A DNA stretch of 64,000 bases from Ignavibacteriota bacterium (GTDB taxonomy: Bacteria > Bacteroidota > Ignavibacteria > Ignavibacteriales > Melioribacteraceae): contig JADJOX010000007.1 of assembly GCA_016713565.1 (NCBI GenBank), positions 1,602,501-1,666,500 of the forward strand. The letters are read 5' to 3'. A program made the translations under genes and the position numbers. This document shows, piece by piece, positions 51,931 through 62,387 of the stretch. Below the pieces are notes generated by a model, which searched no databases, was not told where the DNA came from, and worked only from the letters and a program-made list of their open reading frames with translations. Numbering within the stretch: position 1 is the first letter of the stretch; each line of letters starts with the position of its first letter.

Positions 51931-53567
51931 ATGCCAAATGCTCATTTTAAGATAAACCTTCCTGAGAATGAACCGATTAAAAATTATTTACCAGGTTCAC
52001 CGGAAAAAGCAGCACTTAAAAAAAGAATGGAAGAATTAAAAAGTCAAGTTCTGGAAATACCACTAATAATCGGCGGTAAAGAAGTAAAAACCGGAAATAT
52101 GGAAGAATGTTTAATACCGCATGATCATAAAACAGTTATTGGAAGATATCATAAAGCCGGAAAAAAAGAAGTTGAAATGGCAATTGATGCGGCACTTAAA
52201 GCTAGGGAAACATGGGCAGCAATGGATTGGCATGACAGAGCAGCAATATTCTTAAAAGCCGGTGATTTGCTTGCTTCACCTTATTGGAGAAATACATTAA
52301 ACGCTTCAACAATGTTATCGCAAAGCAAAAATGCATTTCAGGCAGAAATAGATTCTGCTTGTGAATTAATTGACTTTTTCAAATTCAACGCTTATTACGC
52401 TCAGCACATTTATGAACAGCAGCCGCCTCATTCTCCTGCCGGACAATGGAATAAAATGGAGTATAGAGCTTTGGAAGGATTTGTTTTGCCGTAGCTCCAT
52501 TTAATTTTACATCAATTGCGGGTAATTTACCAACATCACCGGCATTGATGGGAAATGTTGTTTTGATGAAACCTGCTTCCAGCGCAGTTTATACGGGCTA
52601 TTGGTTAATGAAATTATTTGAAGCAGCCGGATTTCCTCCAGGAGTTATAAATTTTGTGCCGGGCTCCGGAAGACAAGTCGGTGATCCTGTTATGGCTTCT
52701 CCTTATTTAGCCGGAATTCATTTTACAGGAAGTACACCGGTATTTCAAAATATGTGGAAAACCGTTGGCGAAAATATAGCGAAGTATAAATCATATCCGA
52801 GAATAGTCGGTGAAACCGGCGGTAAAGATTTTATTTTTGTTCATAAAAGTGCAGACGTTATGGAAACAGGAACCGCGTTAATTAGAGGAGCATTTGAATA
52901 TCAAGGTCAAAAATGTTCTGCCGCTTCAAGAGCATATGTTCCTCAATCAATGTGGAGTTCACTAAAGAAATTTATGATTGATAATTTGAAGACAATAAAA
53001 ATAGGTTCACCAGAAGATTTTACAAATTTTATGAATGCCGTAATAGATAAAGGCGCATTTGATACCATAACCGAATATATTAATTACGCAAAAAAAGCAA
53101 AGGATGCGGAAATTATTTTCGGCGGAAATTTTGATAATTCAACCGGATATTTTATAGAACCAACAGTTATTGTAACAACAAATCCAAAGTTCAAAACAAT
53201 GGAAGAAGAAATATTTGGTCCTGTACTTACAATTTATGTTTATCCTACAAATAAATATGAACAAACTCTCGAGCTTTGCAATCAAACTTCACCATACGCT
53301 TTAACAGGAGCAATTTTTGCAAAAGACAGGGAAGCCATTGTATTAGCGGATAAAATGCTTAAAAATGCAGCGGGAAATTTTTATGTAAACGACAAACCAA
53401 CCGGTGCGGTTGTTGGTCAACAGCCTTTTGGAGGCGCAAGAGCAAGCGGAACAAACGATAAAGCCGGCAGTTATTTGAATTTAATCCGATGGGTTTCACC
53501 TAGAGCAATTAAAGAGAATTTTATTCCGCCAGTAGATTATAAATATCCTTTTATGCAGGAAAAGTAA
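51931..53567 (+). pseudogene. pruA: L-glutamate gamma-semialdehyde (P5C) dehydrogenase with single-base frameshift
   Basis: The enzyme oxidises glutamate semialdehyde to glutamate in proline breakdown. A strong AAGGAG site precedes ATG 51931. The first frame runs to a TAG at 52492-52494 (RALEGFVLP). Reading one base over continues without a gap as AVAPFNFTSIAGNLPTSPAL, the expected dehydrogenase sequence, and then to 53567 with VGETGGKDF (catalytic Glu) and GQKCSAASRA (catalytic Cys). One extra base at the T-run 52484-52487 would restore a 545-residue protein, the usual size. A good terminator follows. Either a recent mutation or a base-calling error. Confidence 0.88.
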
Positions 53568-53614
53568 AAATGTTAAAACAGAAATGTTTATAACGTAAAT
53601 ACATATTTTATCGT

Positions 53615-53668
53615 AACTCCCGACGTTGACAAATTATATAACAGTTTGAAATATCGGGAGTTTTTTTT
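53615..53668 (+). terminator. Terminator of pruA
   Basis: AACTCCCGA (53615-53623) and TCGGGAGTT (53654-53662) form a 9-bp stem followed by a run of T. Confidence 0.85.
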
Positions 53669-53779
53669 CATTTGTACAAATATTTGTAAATCTTTTTTCT
53701 TGCGCTTAAGAAATAAATATGATTTAATTATTTTTATTAAATAAAGTCGCTAATAAATTTTAATAACGGAAATCTTAAT

Positions 53780-55084
53780 ATGAAAAAATATTTCATGTAC
53801 TTTTTGTTCATTACAATTTTTATTACAAATAGTAAATATTTATCACAGGAATATTTAACCGAACTAAACAAAAAACTTTTGGAAATTCCCGATATAAAAG
53901 TGAATAAACTTCAACCGGATTCGCAATTTTCGGAAATATATGAAATTTTTGTAACTCAACCCTTAGATCATCTGAATTCATTTAACGGCATAAAATTTAG
54001 TCAAAGAATTTATCTTCATCATACTGATTTTAATAAACCAATGGTAATGGAAAATGACGGATACGCAATCGACGAAAGTAGAAGAACGGAGTTATCAAAA
54101 ATATTAAAATGTAATGAAATTATAGTTGAACATAGATATTTTGGTGAATCAGTTCCCGACAGTATGGATTGGAAATATCTTAATACTGCTCAAGCAGCTG
54201 CAGATCATAATAGAATTGTTCAAATTCTAAAAAATATATACAAAGAAAAATGGATAAGTACGGGAATTAGCAAGGGCGGACAAACGACTATTTTCTTCAA
54301 ATATTATTATCCCAATGCTGTTGATGTTTGGGTTCCTTATGTTGCGCCTTTAAATTTAGAGCAGGAAGATAACAGAATTCATACATTTCTTGAAAACGTA
54401 GGAACCGATGACTGTCGTAATAAAATTGAAAAATATCAAAGAGCATTATTGAAAAACCGAAATGAAATTTTGCCCATGTTGAATTCATATATGGAAGAAC
54501 ACAATTATACTTTTCCATTAGGTTTGGAAAAAACTTTTGAATACGATGTAATGGAATATTCCTTTTCTTTTTGGCAATGGGGAAATTTAAATTGCGATAA
54601 TATTCCAGATCAAGACGATACACCTGAAAATTTATTTAAGCATTTATACACCGCATCTCCGTTCGATTATTTTGACGGAAAATCAATGACTTATTTTCAG
54701 CCGTTTTTCTATCAGGCTTATACTGAAATTGGTTATTACAATTACGAAACAAGTGATTTTACTGATTTACTGATTGATGTAAAAGATAAATACGCCAGCA
54801 ATATTTGTTTTGCTCCGCAAAATGCTGAATTAAATTTCAACAAAAAATTAATGGAAAATATAAATAGTTATATATATAACTATGGCAACAATATGCTTTA
54901 TATTTATGGCGGCAACGATACTTGGTCGGCTACAAGCGTCAATATTGGTCCAAATACAAACGCGGTAAAAATGATTAAGAAAGGCGGAAATCACAGAACC
55001 AGAATAAACAGTTTTACAGGTGATGAAAAAGAGAAAATTTATTCGACTTTAGAAAAATGGCTTAACATAAAAATTGAAAGATAA
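53780..55084 (+). CDS. Secreted S37-family peptidase (PS-10-like)
   Basis: The 434-residue exported protein has a signal peptide (about 1-22) and an alpha/beta-hydrolase fold typical of the S37 tripeptidyl aminopeptidase family. Key stretches are PLDHLNSFNGIKFSQRIYLH, IIVEHRYFGES and the nucleophile motif GISKGG with Ser164. YIYGGNDTWSA and KKGGNHRTRI carry the likely acid and His of the triad. It would trim peptides outside the inner membrane. It is a single gene, facing the PafA-type phosphatase across a hairpin. Confidence 0.83.
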   Translation: MKKYFMYFLFITIFITNSKYLSQEYLTELNKKLLEIPDIKVNKLQPDSQFSEIYEIFVTQPLDHLNSFNGIKFSQRIYLHHTDFNKPMVMENDGYAIDESRRTELSKILKCNEIIVEHRYFGESVPDSMDWKYLNTAQAAADHNRIVQILKNIYKEKWISTGISKGGQTTIFFKYYYPNAVDVWVPYVAPLNLEQEDNRIHTFLENVGTDDCRNKIEKYQRALLKNRNEILPMLNSYMEEHNYTFPLGLEKTFEYDVMEYSFSFWQWGNLNCDNIPDQDDTPENLFKHLYTASPFDYFDGKSMTYFQPFFYQAYTEIGYYNYETSDFTDLLIDVKDKYASNICFAPQNAELNFNKKLMENINSYIYNYGNNMLYIYGGNDTWSATSVNIGPNTNAVKMIKKGGNHRTRINSFTGDEKEKIYSTLEKWLNIKIER

Positions 55085-55092
55085 TATTGCTG

Positions 55093-55130
55093 AATAAGTC
55101 ACAATTAATTTTTTATAATTGCGACTTATT
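55093..55130. terminator. Bidirectional terminator between the S37 and PafA-like genes
   Basis: AATAAGTC-A-CAATTA and TAATTG-C-GACTTATT pair with a single mismatch around an A/T loop. T-runs exist on both sides. Confidence 0.7.
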
Positions 55131-55158
55131 TTAAAACACAGAAAAAAATCTGGTAACT

Positions 55159-56781
55159 TTATTTTTTAAGCAAAGGAATTCCAATACAATCACTTGGCGG
55201 TGTTACTCCGATAAAATCACAAACCGTTGCCGCAATATCTTCAATATAAGCTTCATCATTTCTTGTTTGGGCGGGAACATTTTTCCCATAAATTAAAAAT
55301 GGTATATGATTATCATAATTGTGTCTCGATCCATGCTGTGTGCCATATTTTTTTTCGTATTCCAAATAAAATGTTTTTAGAGAAAATAATATATCGCCGG
55401 ATCGCTTCTTATTATAGCCGTTCAAAATGTAATTGTTTGTTGATCGCGAAGCAACCATTTTATCAAGTTCGGATTTCGTAAACACTTCGACAATTTCGGG
55501 AAAACTGCTCAACATGTAATTTTTAATTTCTTGCTCAACTTTTATATTATCTAATTTTAGTTTAGAAATTTCTTCATAATTTAAGTAGAGATTTCTTGAA
55601 AATCTTGTTTTAATCAAATCTTTACTTCCAAAAACTTTCTCTAAGTGATTTGTTAGTTTTTCATTAAAGTTGGAATTATCTAAAACTCCGGCGTCAAAAT
55701 GCATATCTTGAAGATACCGAGTATTTTCCATTCCGCCGTGATCAGCTGTAAGGAATAGTAAGTAATTGTCTTTCCCGACTTGGTTATCCAACATTTTCAG
55801 TAATTCAGAAAGCTGCTCATCCAATCTTAAATAAGTATCCAATACTTCATAAGACTGTATTCCATAATCATGTCCAATCTTATCAGGAGTTGAAAAACTC
55901 ACGGCGAGATGATCGGTAAATTCACCTTTGCCTAAATTTTCATTTTTTAATATTTCTTTAACAAAATCAATTAGTATTTGATTTCCAAATGGTGTGTACA
56001 AGAGTTTATTAAACTTTTTAGATTGCTCAATATTTTTCAATGAATGCGGGAATGACGTTTTTCCTTCATTAAAAACATCCTCTTCATATTGTGAATTATC
56101 GTCGGGTAAATTTTTATATATCTCCGGCGATTTTAATAAATTCCATTCTTTATTCAAATAAGAATCAACAATACCCGAATTATTAAAATTTGTTACCCAA
56201 TCGGGTAATTTTTTCAGATAATAAAATGAAGAAATAAATTTTCCGGTGTTATCATCAAACCAATATGCCGCATTTGCGCTTCTTCCGGCAGGCAACATTG
56301 CCCCGCGGTCTTTTATAGAAAGACTAATTACTTTGGACTTTCCAAAACTATTAAGTTTAATTTGATCTCCGATAGTTGTACTTAAAAGCTGTTCAGGTGA
56401 AAGTTCTTTATCAATTCCTTCAACAAGCATTTTGTCTGCTGGACTAACAGCTGTAACACAGTTAACATTTTCAAACGTTGTTCTATCTTTCCAATCATTT
56501 GCAATAATTCCGTGAAAGTACGGAATAGTTCCTGTATAAATTGATGCATGTCCCGCGCCAGTTACAGTTGGAATATAATTTATTTTACAATTTGTAAAAT
56601 TTGTCCCGTTGTTCAGCAATCTTTTAAATCCGTTATTGCCAAATTGATCGTAAAATTTTTCCAAATAATCATAACGCATTTGATCAACAACAATTCCGAC
56701 AACTAATTTAGGTTTTTCATCTTTTTGGGCATAGCCAATAAATGAAAATATAATTGAGAACAAAACAATATTTTTAATCAT
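55159..56781 (-). CDS. PafA-type alkaline phosphatase
   Basis: A 540-residue secreted phosphomonoesterase. I favour the ATG at 56781 (MIKNIVLFSIIFSF), which opens a clean signal peptide ending YAQ; an ATG three codons earlier is possible. Counting from that upstream ATG, the catalytic Thr77 in PTVTGAGHAS and Asn98 in ANDWKDR are 21 residues apart, as Thr79 and Asn100 are in PafA. The substrate-binding Lys/Arg pair appears as KDR at 159-161. ADHGGMEN and GTQHGSRHNYD hold further metal ligands. It removes phosphate from organic esters in the periplasm. Confidence 0.9.
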   Translation of the reverse strand: MIKNIVLFSIIFSFIGYAQKDEKPKLVVGIVVDQMRYDYLEKFYDQFGNNGFKRLLNNGTNFTNCKINYIPTVTGAGHASIYTGTIPYFHGIIANDWKDRTTFENVNCVTAVSPADKMLVEGIDKELSPEQLLSTTIGDQIKLNSFGKSKVISLSIKDRGAMLPAGRSANAAYWFDDNTGKFISSFYYLKKLPDWVTNFNNSGIVDSYLNKEWNLLKSPEIYKNLPDDNSQYEEDVFNEGKTSFPHSLKNIEQSKKFNKLLYTPFGNQILIDFVKEILKNENLGKGEFTDHLAVSFSTPDKIGHDYGIQSYEVLDTYLRLDEQLSELLKMLDNQVGKDNYLLFLTADHGGMENTRYLQDMHFDAGVLDNSNFNEKLTNHLEKVFGSKDLIKTRFSRNLYLNYEEISKLKLDNIKVEQEIKNYMLSSFPEIVEVFTKSELDKMVASRSTNNYILNGYNKKRSGDILFSLKTFYLEYEKKYGTQHGSRHNYDNHIPFLIYGKNVPAQTRNDEAYIEDIAATVCDFIGVTPPSDCIGIPLLKK

Positions 56782-56959
56782 AACAACCATTCTTTTTTAA
56801 TAAAGGAATATAAAATAATAATTTGAATTTAAAAAAAATTATACATTTCATGAGATATAAAAATTTAACAAAAATTTAAAATTGAAAATCACATTATTGA
56901 GAAATGCATTATATTGATTTATAAAATTTTGTAAATTCATTTGTACAATAGAGGTTATT

Positions 56960-57580
56960 ATGCCAAAAATAATTAGTTCACCGTCAATAATTGAATCAGC
57001 CGGAAATAAACCTAAAATAATTAAGGAATATTTTGGAAGAGTGAATTCACAAAGCGAAGAAGTAAGCATTGCCAAAATGAATAGTCCGCAAGGCTGGATT
57101 GAGCCGGGACAGCAGCCGGAATTCAACGAATATACTATTGTGTTAAAAGGAATTCTTAAGGTTGAAACAGAAAATGAAAATTTTGAAGTTAAAGCTGGCG
57201 AAGCGATTTTAACGGAAAAAGGAGAATGGATAAGATACAGCACTCCTTTTGAAGATACCGAATATATTGCGGTTTGTCTTCCCGCATTTTCGCCAAAAAC
57301 GGTTCATCGAGATGGAGAAGTAGAAAAAGATTATAACTATGTTGAAATTTTAAGAACATACAGCCAAGTCGATATTGCAATGATCAAAAGTCTTCTTGAT
57401 GGAAACGCGGATTATTATTTTCATGGTGAAAATTTTATGTCAATTAGACCATTATTAGAACCGGCTATTTTAATGGTAAATGAAAATGACGTTGATGATG
57501 TTAAAGAAATATTGAAAGATTTTGAATTGAATTTTTTGGGCGTGAGTTTAAAGGAAGAGGATGAAAATGAGGATGAATAA
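56960..57580 (+). CDS. Cupin domain fused to a DUF2007-like domain
   Basis: The 206-residue protein joins an N-terminal cupin (about 40-115: GWIEPGQQPEFNEYTIVLKG, then KAGEAILTEKGEWIRYSTPF) to a C-terminal DUF2007 signal-transducing-like domain (about 127-195: VEILRTYSQVDIAMIKSLLD, then GNADYYFHGENF). The end is very acidic (KEEDENEDE). Each part is known alone. The cupin could bind metal or a ligand and pass the signal to the DUF2007 part, which is only a suggestion. A GAGGTT site precedes the ATG. It diverges from the phosphatase gene. Confidence 0.8.
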   Translation: MPKIISSPSIIESAGNKPKIIKEYFGRVNSQSEEVSIAKMNSPQGWIEPGQQPEFNEYTIVLKGILKVETENENFEVKAGEAILTEKGEWIRYSTPFEDTEYIAVCLPAFSPKTVHRDGEVEKDYNYVEILRTYSQVDIAMIKSLLDGNADYYFHGENFMSIRPLLEPAILMVNENDVDDVKEILKDFELNFLGVSLKEEDENEDE

Positions 57581-57686
57581 TTTTAGAAAAATAATTTTTA
57601 GTTTGCCAATAATCATATAATGAATTTTGACTTTAACATTTTCATTTGCTAATATTAATCCCACACTTTGTCCCTTTTGAGAATAA

Positions 57687-58166
57687 ATGTCAACCGAACT
57701 GCGACCCAGAATAAAGATAATTTCCAAACTTGGTAGAGAACAAGTTATGGATATAATATTGCAAAAAATATATGATCCTAATTCTCAATTTAAAGGATGG
57801 ATCAAAGAAGGATTTGCGGTAATTTATACACTCCAAAATGATAAGCATATTTGGACACCGCAAATTAATCTTCAGATAGATGAAATTGAAAACGGAACTG
57901 AAATACGCGGAACTATTGGTCCAAATGAAAATATTTGGACTGCTTTCGCGTTCACATTTTCTATATTGGGCTTTTTTGCGTTTGCATGCTTATTCTGGGG
58001 ACTTTCACGACTAAGTTTAGGTTATTCCGCAACTATTCTTTGGGCAGTTCCAATAATTCTGATCATTATTTTGGGTGTTTACATGCTTGCCAAAATTGGT
58101 CAGCAACTTAGCAGAAACGAAGTAAGACAATTAAGAAAATTTGTTGAATCCGCTTTTGAGGAATAA
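57687..58166 (+). CDS. Membrane protein of unknown function, two helices
   Basis: A 159-residue protein. The N-terminal half is soluble with beta-strands (WIKEGFAVIYTLQNDKHIWT, then NLQIDEIENGTEIRGTIGPN), perhaps a small START-like or PH-like domain. Two membrane helices follow (about 88-106 and 117-134), then a basic C-terminal helix (LSRNEVRQLRKFVES). It is between the cupin gene and the sensor kinase, all on the plus strand, but 100 bp apart from the first. No known family recognised. Confidence 0.55.
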   Translation: MSTELRPRIKIISKLGREQVMDIILQKIYDPNSQFKGWIKEGFAVIYTLQNDKHIWTPQINLQIDEIENGTEIRGTIGPNENIWTAFAFTFSILGFFAFACLFWGLSRLSLGYSATILWAVPIILIIILGVYMLAKIGQQLSRNEVRQLRKFVESAFEE

Positions 58167-58232
58167 ATATTTTTCCATTATGTATTTGTAAAATTAATTT
58201 AAAGTGCAAATTGCACAGAAAGGAAATTATTT

Positions 58233-61200
58233 TTGGGGAAAATAATTTTCGAAAAGTTTTTTTATTATTTTCAAATACATTGCTTCTACTGCGCAATTAT
58301 TTTTTTCCTATTAATAAACATCACCTCCAACTATTCTCAAAATTTAAGTTCAGGCAAAATAGGGCAGTTTTTGTAAAAAATTATAGTCCAAATGAATACA
58401 ATTCTGGAATTCAAAACTGGTGTATTTTACAAGATCAAAGAGGATTGATGTATTTGGGTAATGATGATGGAATTTTGGAATATGACGGTTCTTCTTGGAG
58501 ATTAATAAAAACCAGCAACAATTCCATTGTCAGATCAATGTGTATGGATTCAAAAGGAAGAATTTATGTTGCTGCATCATCTGATTTTGGCTATTTAGAT
58601 GCTGATTCAATTGGACAGCTTCAGTTTGTTTCACTTCGTAAACTTAGTTTAAATATTCCAAATTTTGGAGATGTTTGGGATGTTAACGAAAATTCAAATG
58701 GAATTTATTTTAAAACCCAAGATCAAATTTTTCGTTTTCACAATAATAATATTACAATTATTGATTCAGTTTTTTCATACAGATTATATAAAGTTGGAGA
58801 CGATATATTTGTTAGAAATAACGGAATTGGTTTACAAAAAATAATTGGTAACTCTGTCAAATTAATTCCAGATGGCGAAAGTTTTGCAAGCGTTGGAGTT
58901 TATGATATGATTCCTTTTAATGATAAAATTTTAATTACTACAAACACAAACGGATTATTTCTTTATTACGGAAATAATTTTACAAAATTCAAAACCGAAG
59001 CTGATCAATTTTTATTTCAAAATAAAATTTATAATGCGTGTAAACTTTTTAATGAAAATATTGCAATTGCAACTCAAAGAGGCGGAATTACTATAATTGA
59101 TAAAAATGGAAAATTAATTCAGAATATTAATTCTACTAACGGACTTAAAACAGATATTGTGTATGATGTTTATCCGGATTACCAAGGAAGTTTATGGCTT
59201 GCAATGACAGATGGACTTGCAAAAATTGAAATTGATTCACCATTTAAAAAGCTTCCAATTGAAAAAACCGGTAAAAACTATTTTTCATCAATTTATAGAT
59301 TTAATAATAAAATTTATGCCACAAATTCATTCGGACTTCTCCAATATGATGAAACTACTTTAACATTCAAAACATTTAAAGGAATTTCTTCAAGCGGTTA
59401 TAATTTTTTCTCATTTGGAAATTCACTTTTTGTTCTTACAATGGATGGAATTTCAAAAGTTAATAATGATAATACAATTGAGAAATTATTTGATATGACT
59501 GCTTCCGTTGGATGCAAATCAAATATTGATACAAATATTTTTTATGTAAACCATAGAGAAGGAATAAATATTTTAAAATATAAAAATGGCAGATTTCAAC
59601 TTTTAATAAAACTACCTCAAGTTCCTTTTGAAATTGCAAATATTAGTGAAGACGGAAATGGAAGTTTATGGCTAACAACTTATTACCAAGGCGCAATTCA
59701 AATTTCATGCAAGGATGATTATTTATTTAATGCTGTTGATTCAACCAAAATAAATATAGATTATTATGATAATAACAACAAACTTCCGGGAAATTTAGCA
59801 TCAATATTAATAATTGATGAAAAACCTTTTTTTGCAACAGATAAAGGATTTTTCAATTTTGATGAAAATACAAAAAAATTTCATCCGGATTCAATTTTGG
59901 GAACGACTTTTACTAGTTCAACTCATTTGATAAAATTTTATGTAGAAGATTATGATCATAACTTTTGGATTTTGGCAAAAACGGAAAATGGATTAGAATT
60001 CGGTAAAGCTATAAAACAAAACTCAGATAATTATTTGTGGACACCATCTCCGGAATTTCAAAGATTAGACTTAAGCAGAATTTTTACAATGTATTCAGAT
60101 TATAGTCCAATTGAAAAAAAGGAAATTTTATGGATAAGTTCGGATGAAGGTTTAATTCAGTATTCTCCTAAAAATAATAGATTTCTGAAAGAAAAATTTG
60201 CAACATTTATAAGAAATGTATTTGTTAATCATGATTCATTAGTTTATGCCGGTACAAAAAATCAAAAAACTTCGAAAAAAAATATTTTCTCTTTTAGAAA
60301 TAATGATTTGGTGTTTCAATTTACCTCAACAAGTTATGATAAATCTGAACAAAATGAATATCAATTTATACTTGAAGGATATGAAGAAAACTGGTCGCAA
60401 TGGAGTAATGAAAATATAAAGGAATATACAAATCTTTCAAACGGAGATTATACTTTTCGTGTTAAATCCAAAATATATATGGAAAAATTGGAAGTGAAGA
60501 TTTTTATACCTTTACAATTCTTGCACCCTGGTATTTAACGTGGTGGTCATATCTTATTTATGCATTTATATTTTTAGGAATATTATATCTTATTAGAGAT
60601 TATGAGTTAAAACGAATTCACAAAAAACATTCTTTGGAACTTGAATTAGCAGCTTTTGAAAAACTAAAGGAACTCGATCAGTTAAAATCCTATTTTTTTG
60701 CAAATATTTCTCATGAATTTAGAACTCCGCTTACATTAGTTTTGGGACAAATTGAAAGTGTTCTTTCATCAAATATTGAAACTAAGGAAAAAGGAAAACT
60801 TCACGTTGCAAATAGGAATGCACGAAGGCTTTTAGATTTAATTAATCAGCTTTTGGATCTATCAAAAATTGAAGCCGGAAGTATGAAACTTGAAGCTAAA
60901 CAGCATAATATTGTTTCTTTTCTAAAAAGTTTATTTTATTCATTTGAATCAATTGCAGAAACACACAAAATTAGTTTTAAAATTCAAATCTGATTTTGAA
61001 AACATTCCAGTAATTTTTGATCCGGATAAAATGGAAAAAGTTTTCTATAATTTCATTTCAAATTCAATAAAATTTTCAAAATCTGGCGGTGAAGTTTCGG
61101 TAAGTTTAAGTTTAAGGGGAGATTCATTTGTTTTAATAAAAATTAAAGATAACGGAAAAGGAATTAGTAAAAGCACTTACCTCATATTTTCGATCGATTT

Positions 61201-62244
61201 TATCAAGTTGAAGGTTCAAACACTCGCGAATTTGAAGGAACCGGAATTGGATTAGCTTTAGCAAATGAATTAATTCTACTTCATAACGGAAAAATTAATG
61301 TTGAAAGTGAAGAAAATTATTGGACGGAATTTACAATTGAACTTCCTATGGGCGATTTAAATTTGGAAAAAGAACAATTGGTCGATTATTCCACAAAATT
61401 CACAAATCAAAATGATATTGAAAATTTGAATGAAGAAAAAGTTGAAATAATTGATTCACAGTTGGAAAATAATTCCCGAAATAAAAATTCCGAAATTATT
61501 CTAATTGTTGATGATAATACGGATGTGAGATCATATATAAAAGAACAAATTGAAGATGAATATAAAATTTTTGAAGCTTCGAATGGAGAGGAAGGAATTA
61601 TAAAAGCAGAGGCTGAAATTCCCGATTTAATAATTACAGATGTAATGATGCCTAAAATAGATGGCTATCAATTTTGCAAAGAAATTCGCGGTAATAATAA
61701 AACAAGCCATATTCCAATAATTATGCTAACGGCAAAAGCAGCCTTAGATGATAAAATAGAAGGTTTGGAAACCGGAATTGATGCTTATCTAACCAAACCA
61801 TTTAGTGCTAAAGAATTGATTGTTAGAATAAAAAATTTAATTTATCAGCGTAAACAATTAAGAAAGAAATTTAGTAAATCCACAATTCTAAAGCCTTCAG
61901 AAATTACAGAAATTTCTGTAGATCAAAAATTTTTGGAAAATATAATAAAATTTATTGAATCCAATTTTGAAAATGAAAATTTTACAATTGAAGATATTGC
62001 ATCTAAAGTTAATATGAGTATTTCGCAATTAAATAGAAAATTAAATGCATTAATTGATCAGCCGGCAGGACAATTAATTCGGTCGCTTCGTTTGCAAAGA
62101 GCGGCTGATTTATTAAAGCAGAAGGCCGGAAATGTAGCAGAAATTTGTTATATGGTCGGATTTAGCGACCAAGCATATTTTTCCCGTTCATTCAAAAAAC
62201 AATTTGGAAAAAGTCCATCGGAATATAGAAACACTATAATGTAA
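58233..62244 (+). pseudogene. Hybrid two-component system protein (propeller sensor, kinase, receiver, AraC) split by four frameshifts
   Basis: The order of parts is complete. It runs from a TTG start at 58233 with an AAAGGAA site and a signal-like segment, through beta-propeller repeats (NYSPNEYNSGIQNWCILQDQ, YDGSSWRLIK) and a Y_Y_Y-type domain, to a membrane helix (SYLIYAFIFLGILYLI). Then come HisKA (ANISHEFRTPLTLVLGQIES), an ATPase domain (DNGKGIS, GTGIGLALANEL), a receiver (LIVDDN, LIITDVMMP, LTKPF) and AraC (NFTIEDIASKVNMSISQLNR). Frame breaks are near 58368-58372, 60470-60473, 60979-60982 and 61169-61173. Each is fixed by one base. About 1,337 residues if intact. It would link an outside signal, often a polysaccharide, to gene control. 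Confidence 0.83.
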
Positions 62245-62387
62245 ATAGACATTTCAAATAAATCACCCTATAATTTCATAAAGTCCAAATTTTTGCATAA
62301 ATAATACAAGAAATCCATATTCAATCCATCTAATTTTAAAATCAAATTCAAAAGAATAATTGATAAATTATGTGAAAGCTGAACAAA

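Noticed and set aside
52484..52495. Programmed frameshift in pruA
   Set aside because: There is no slippery heptamer with a downstream stem or stop-linked signal, and P5C dehydrogenases are not known to use recoding. A one-base indel at a T-run is more likely.
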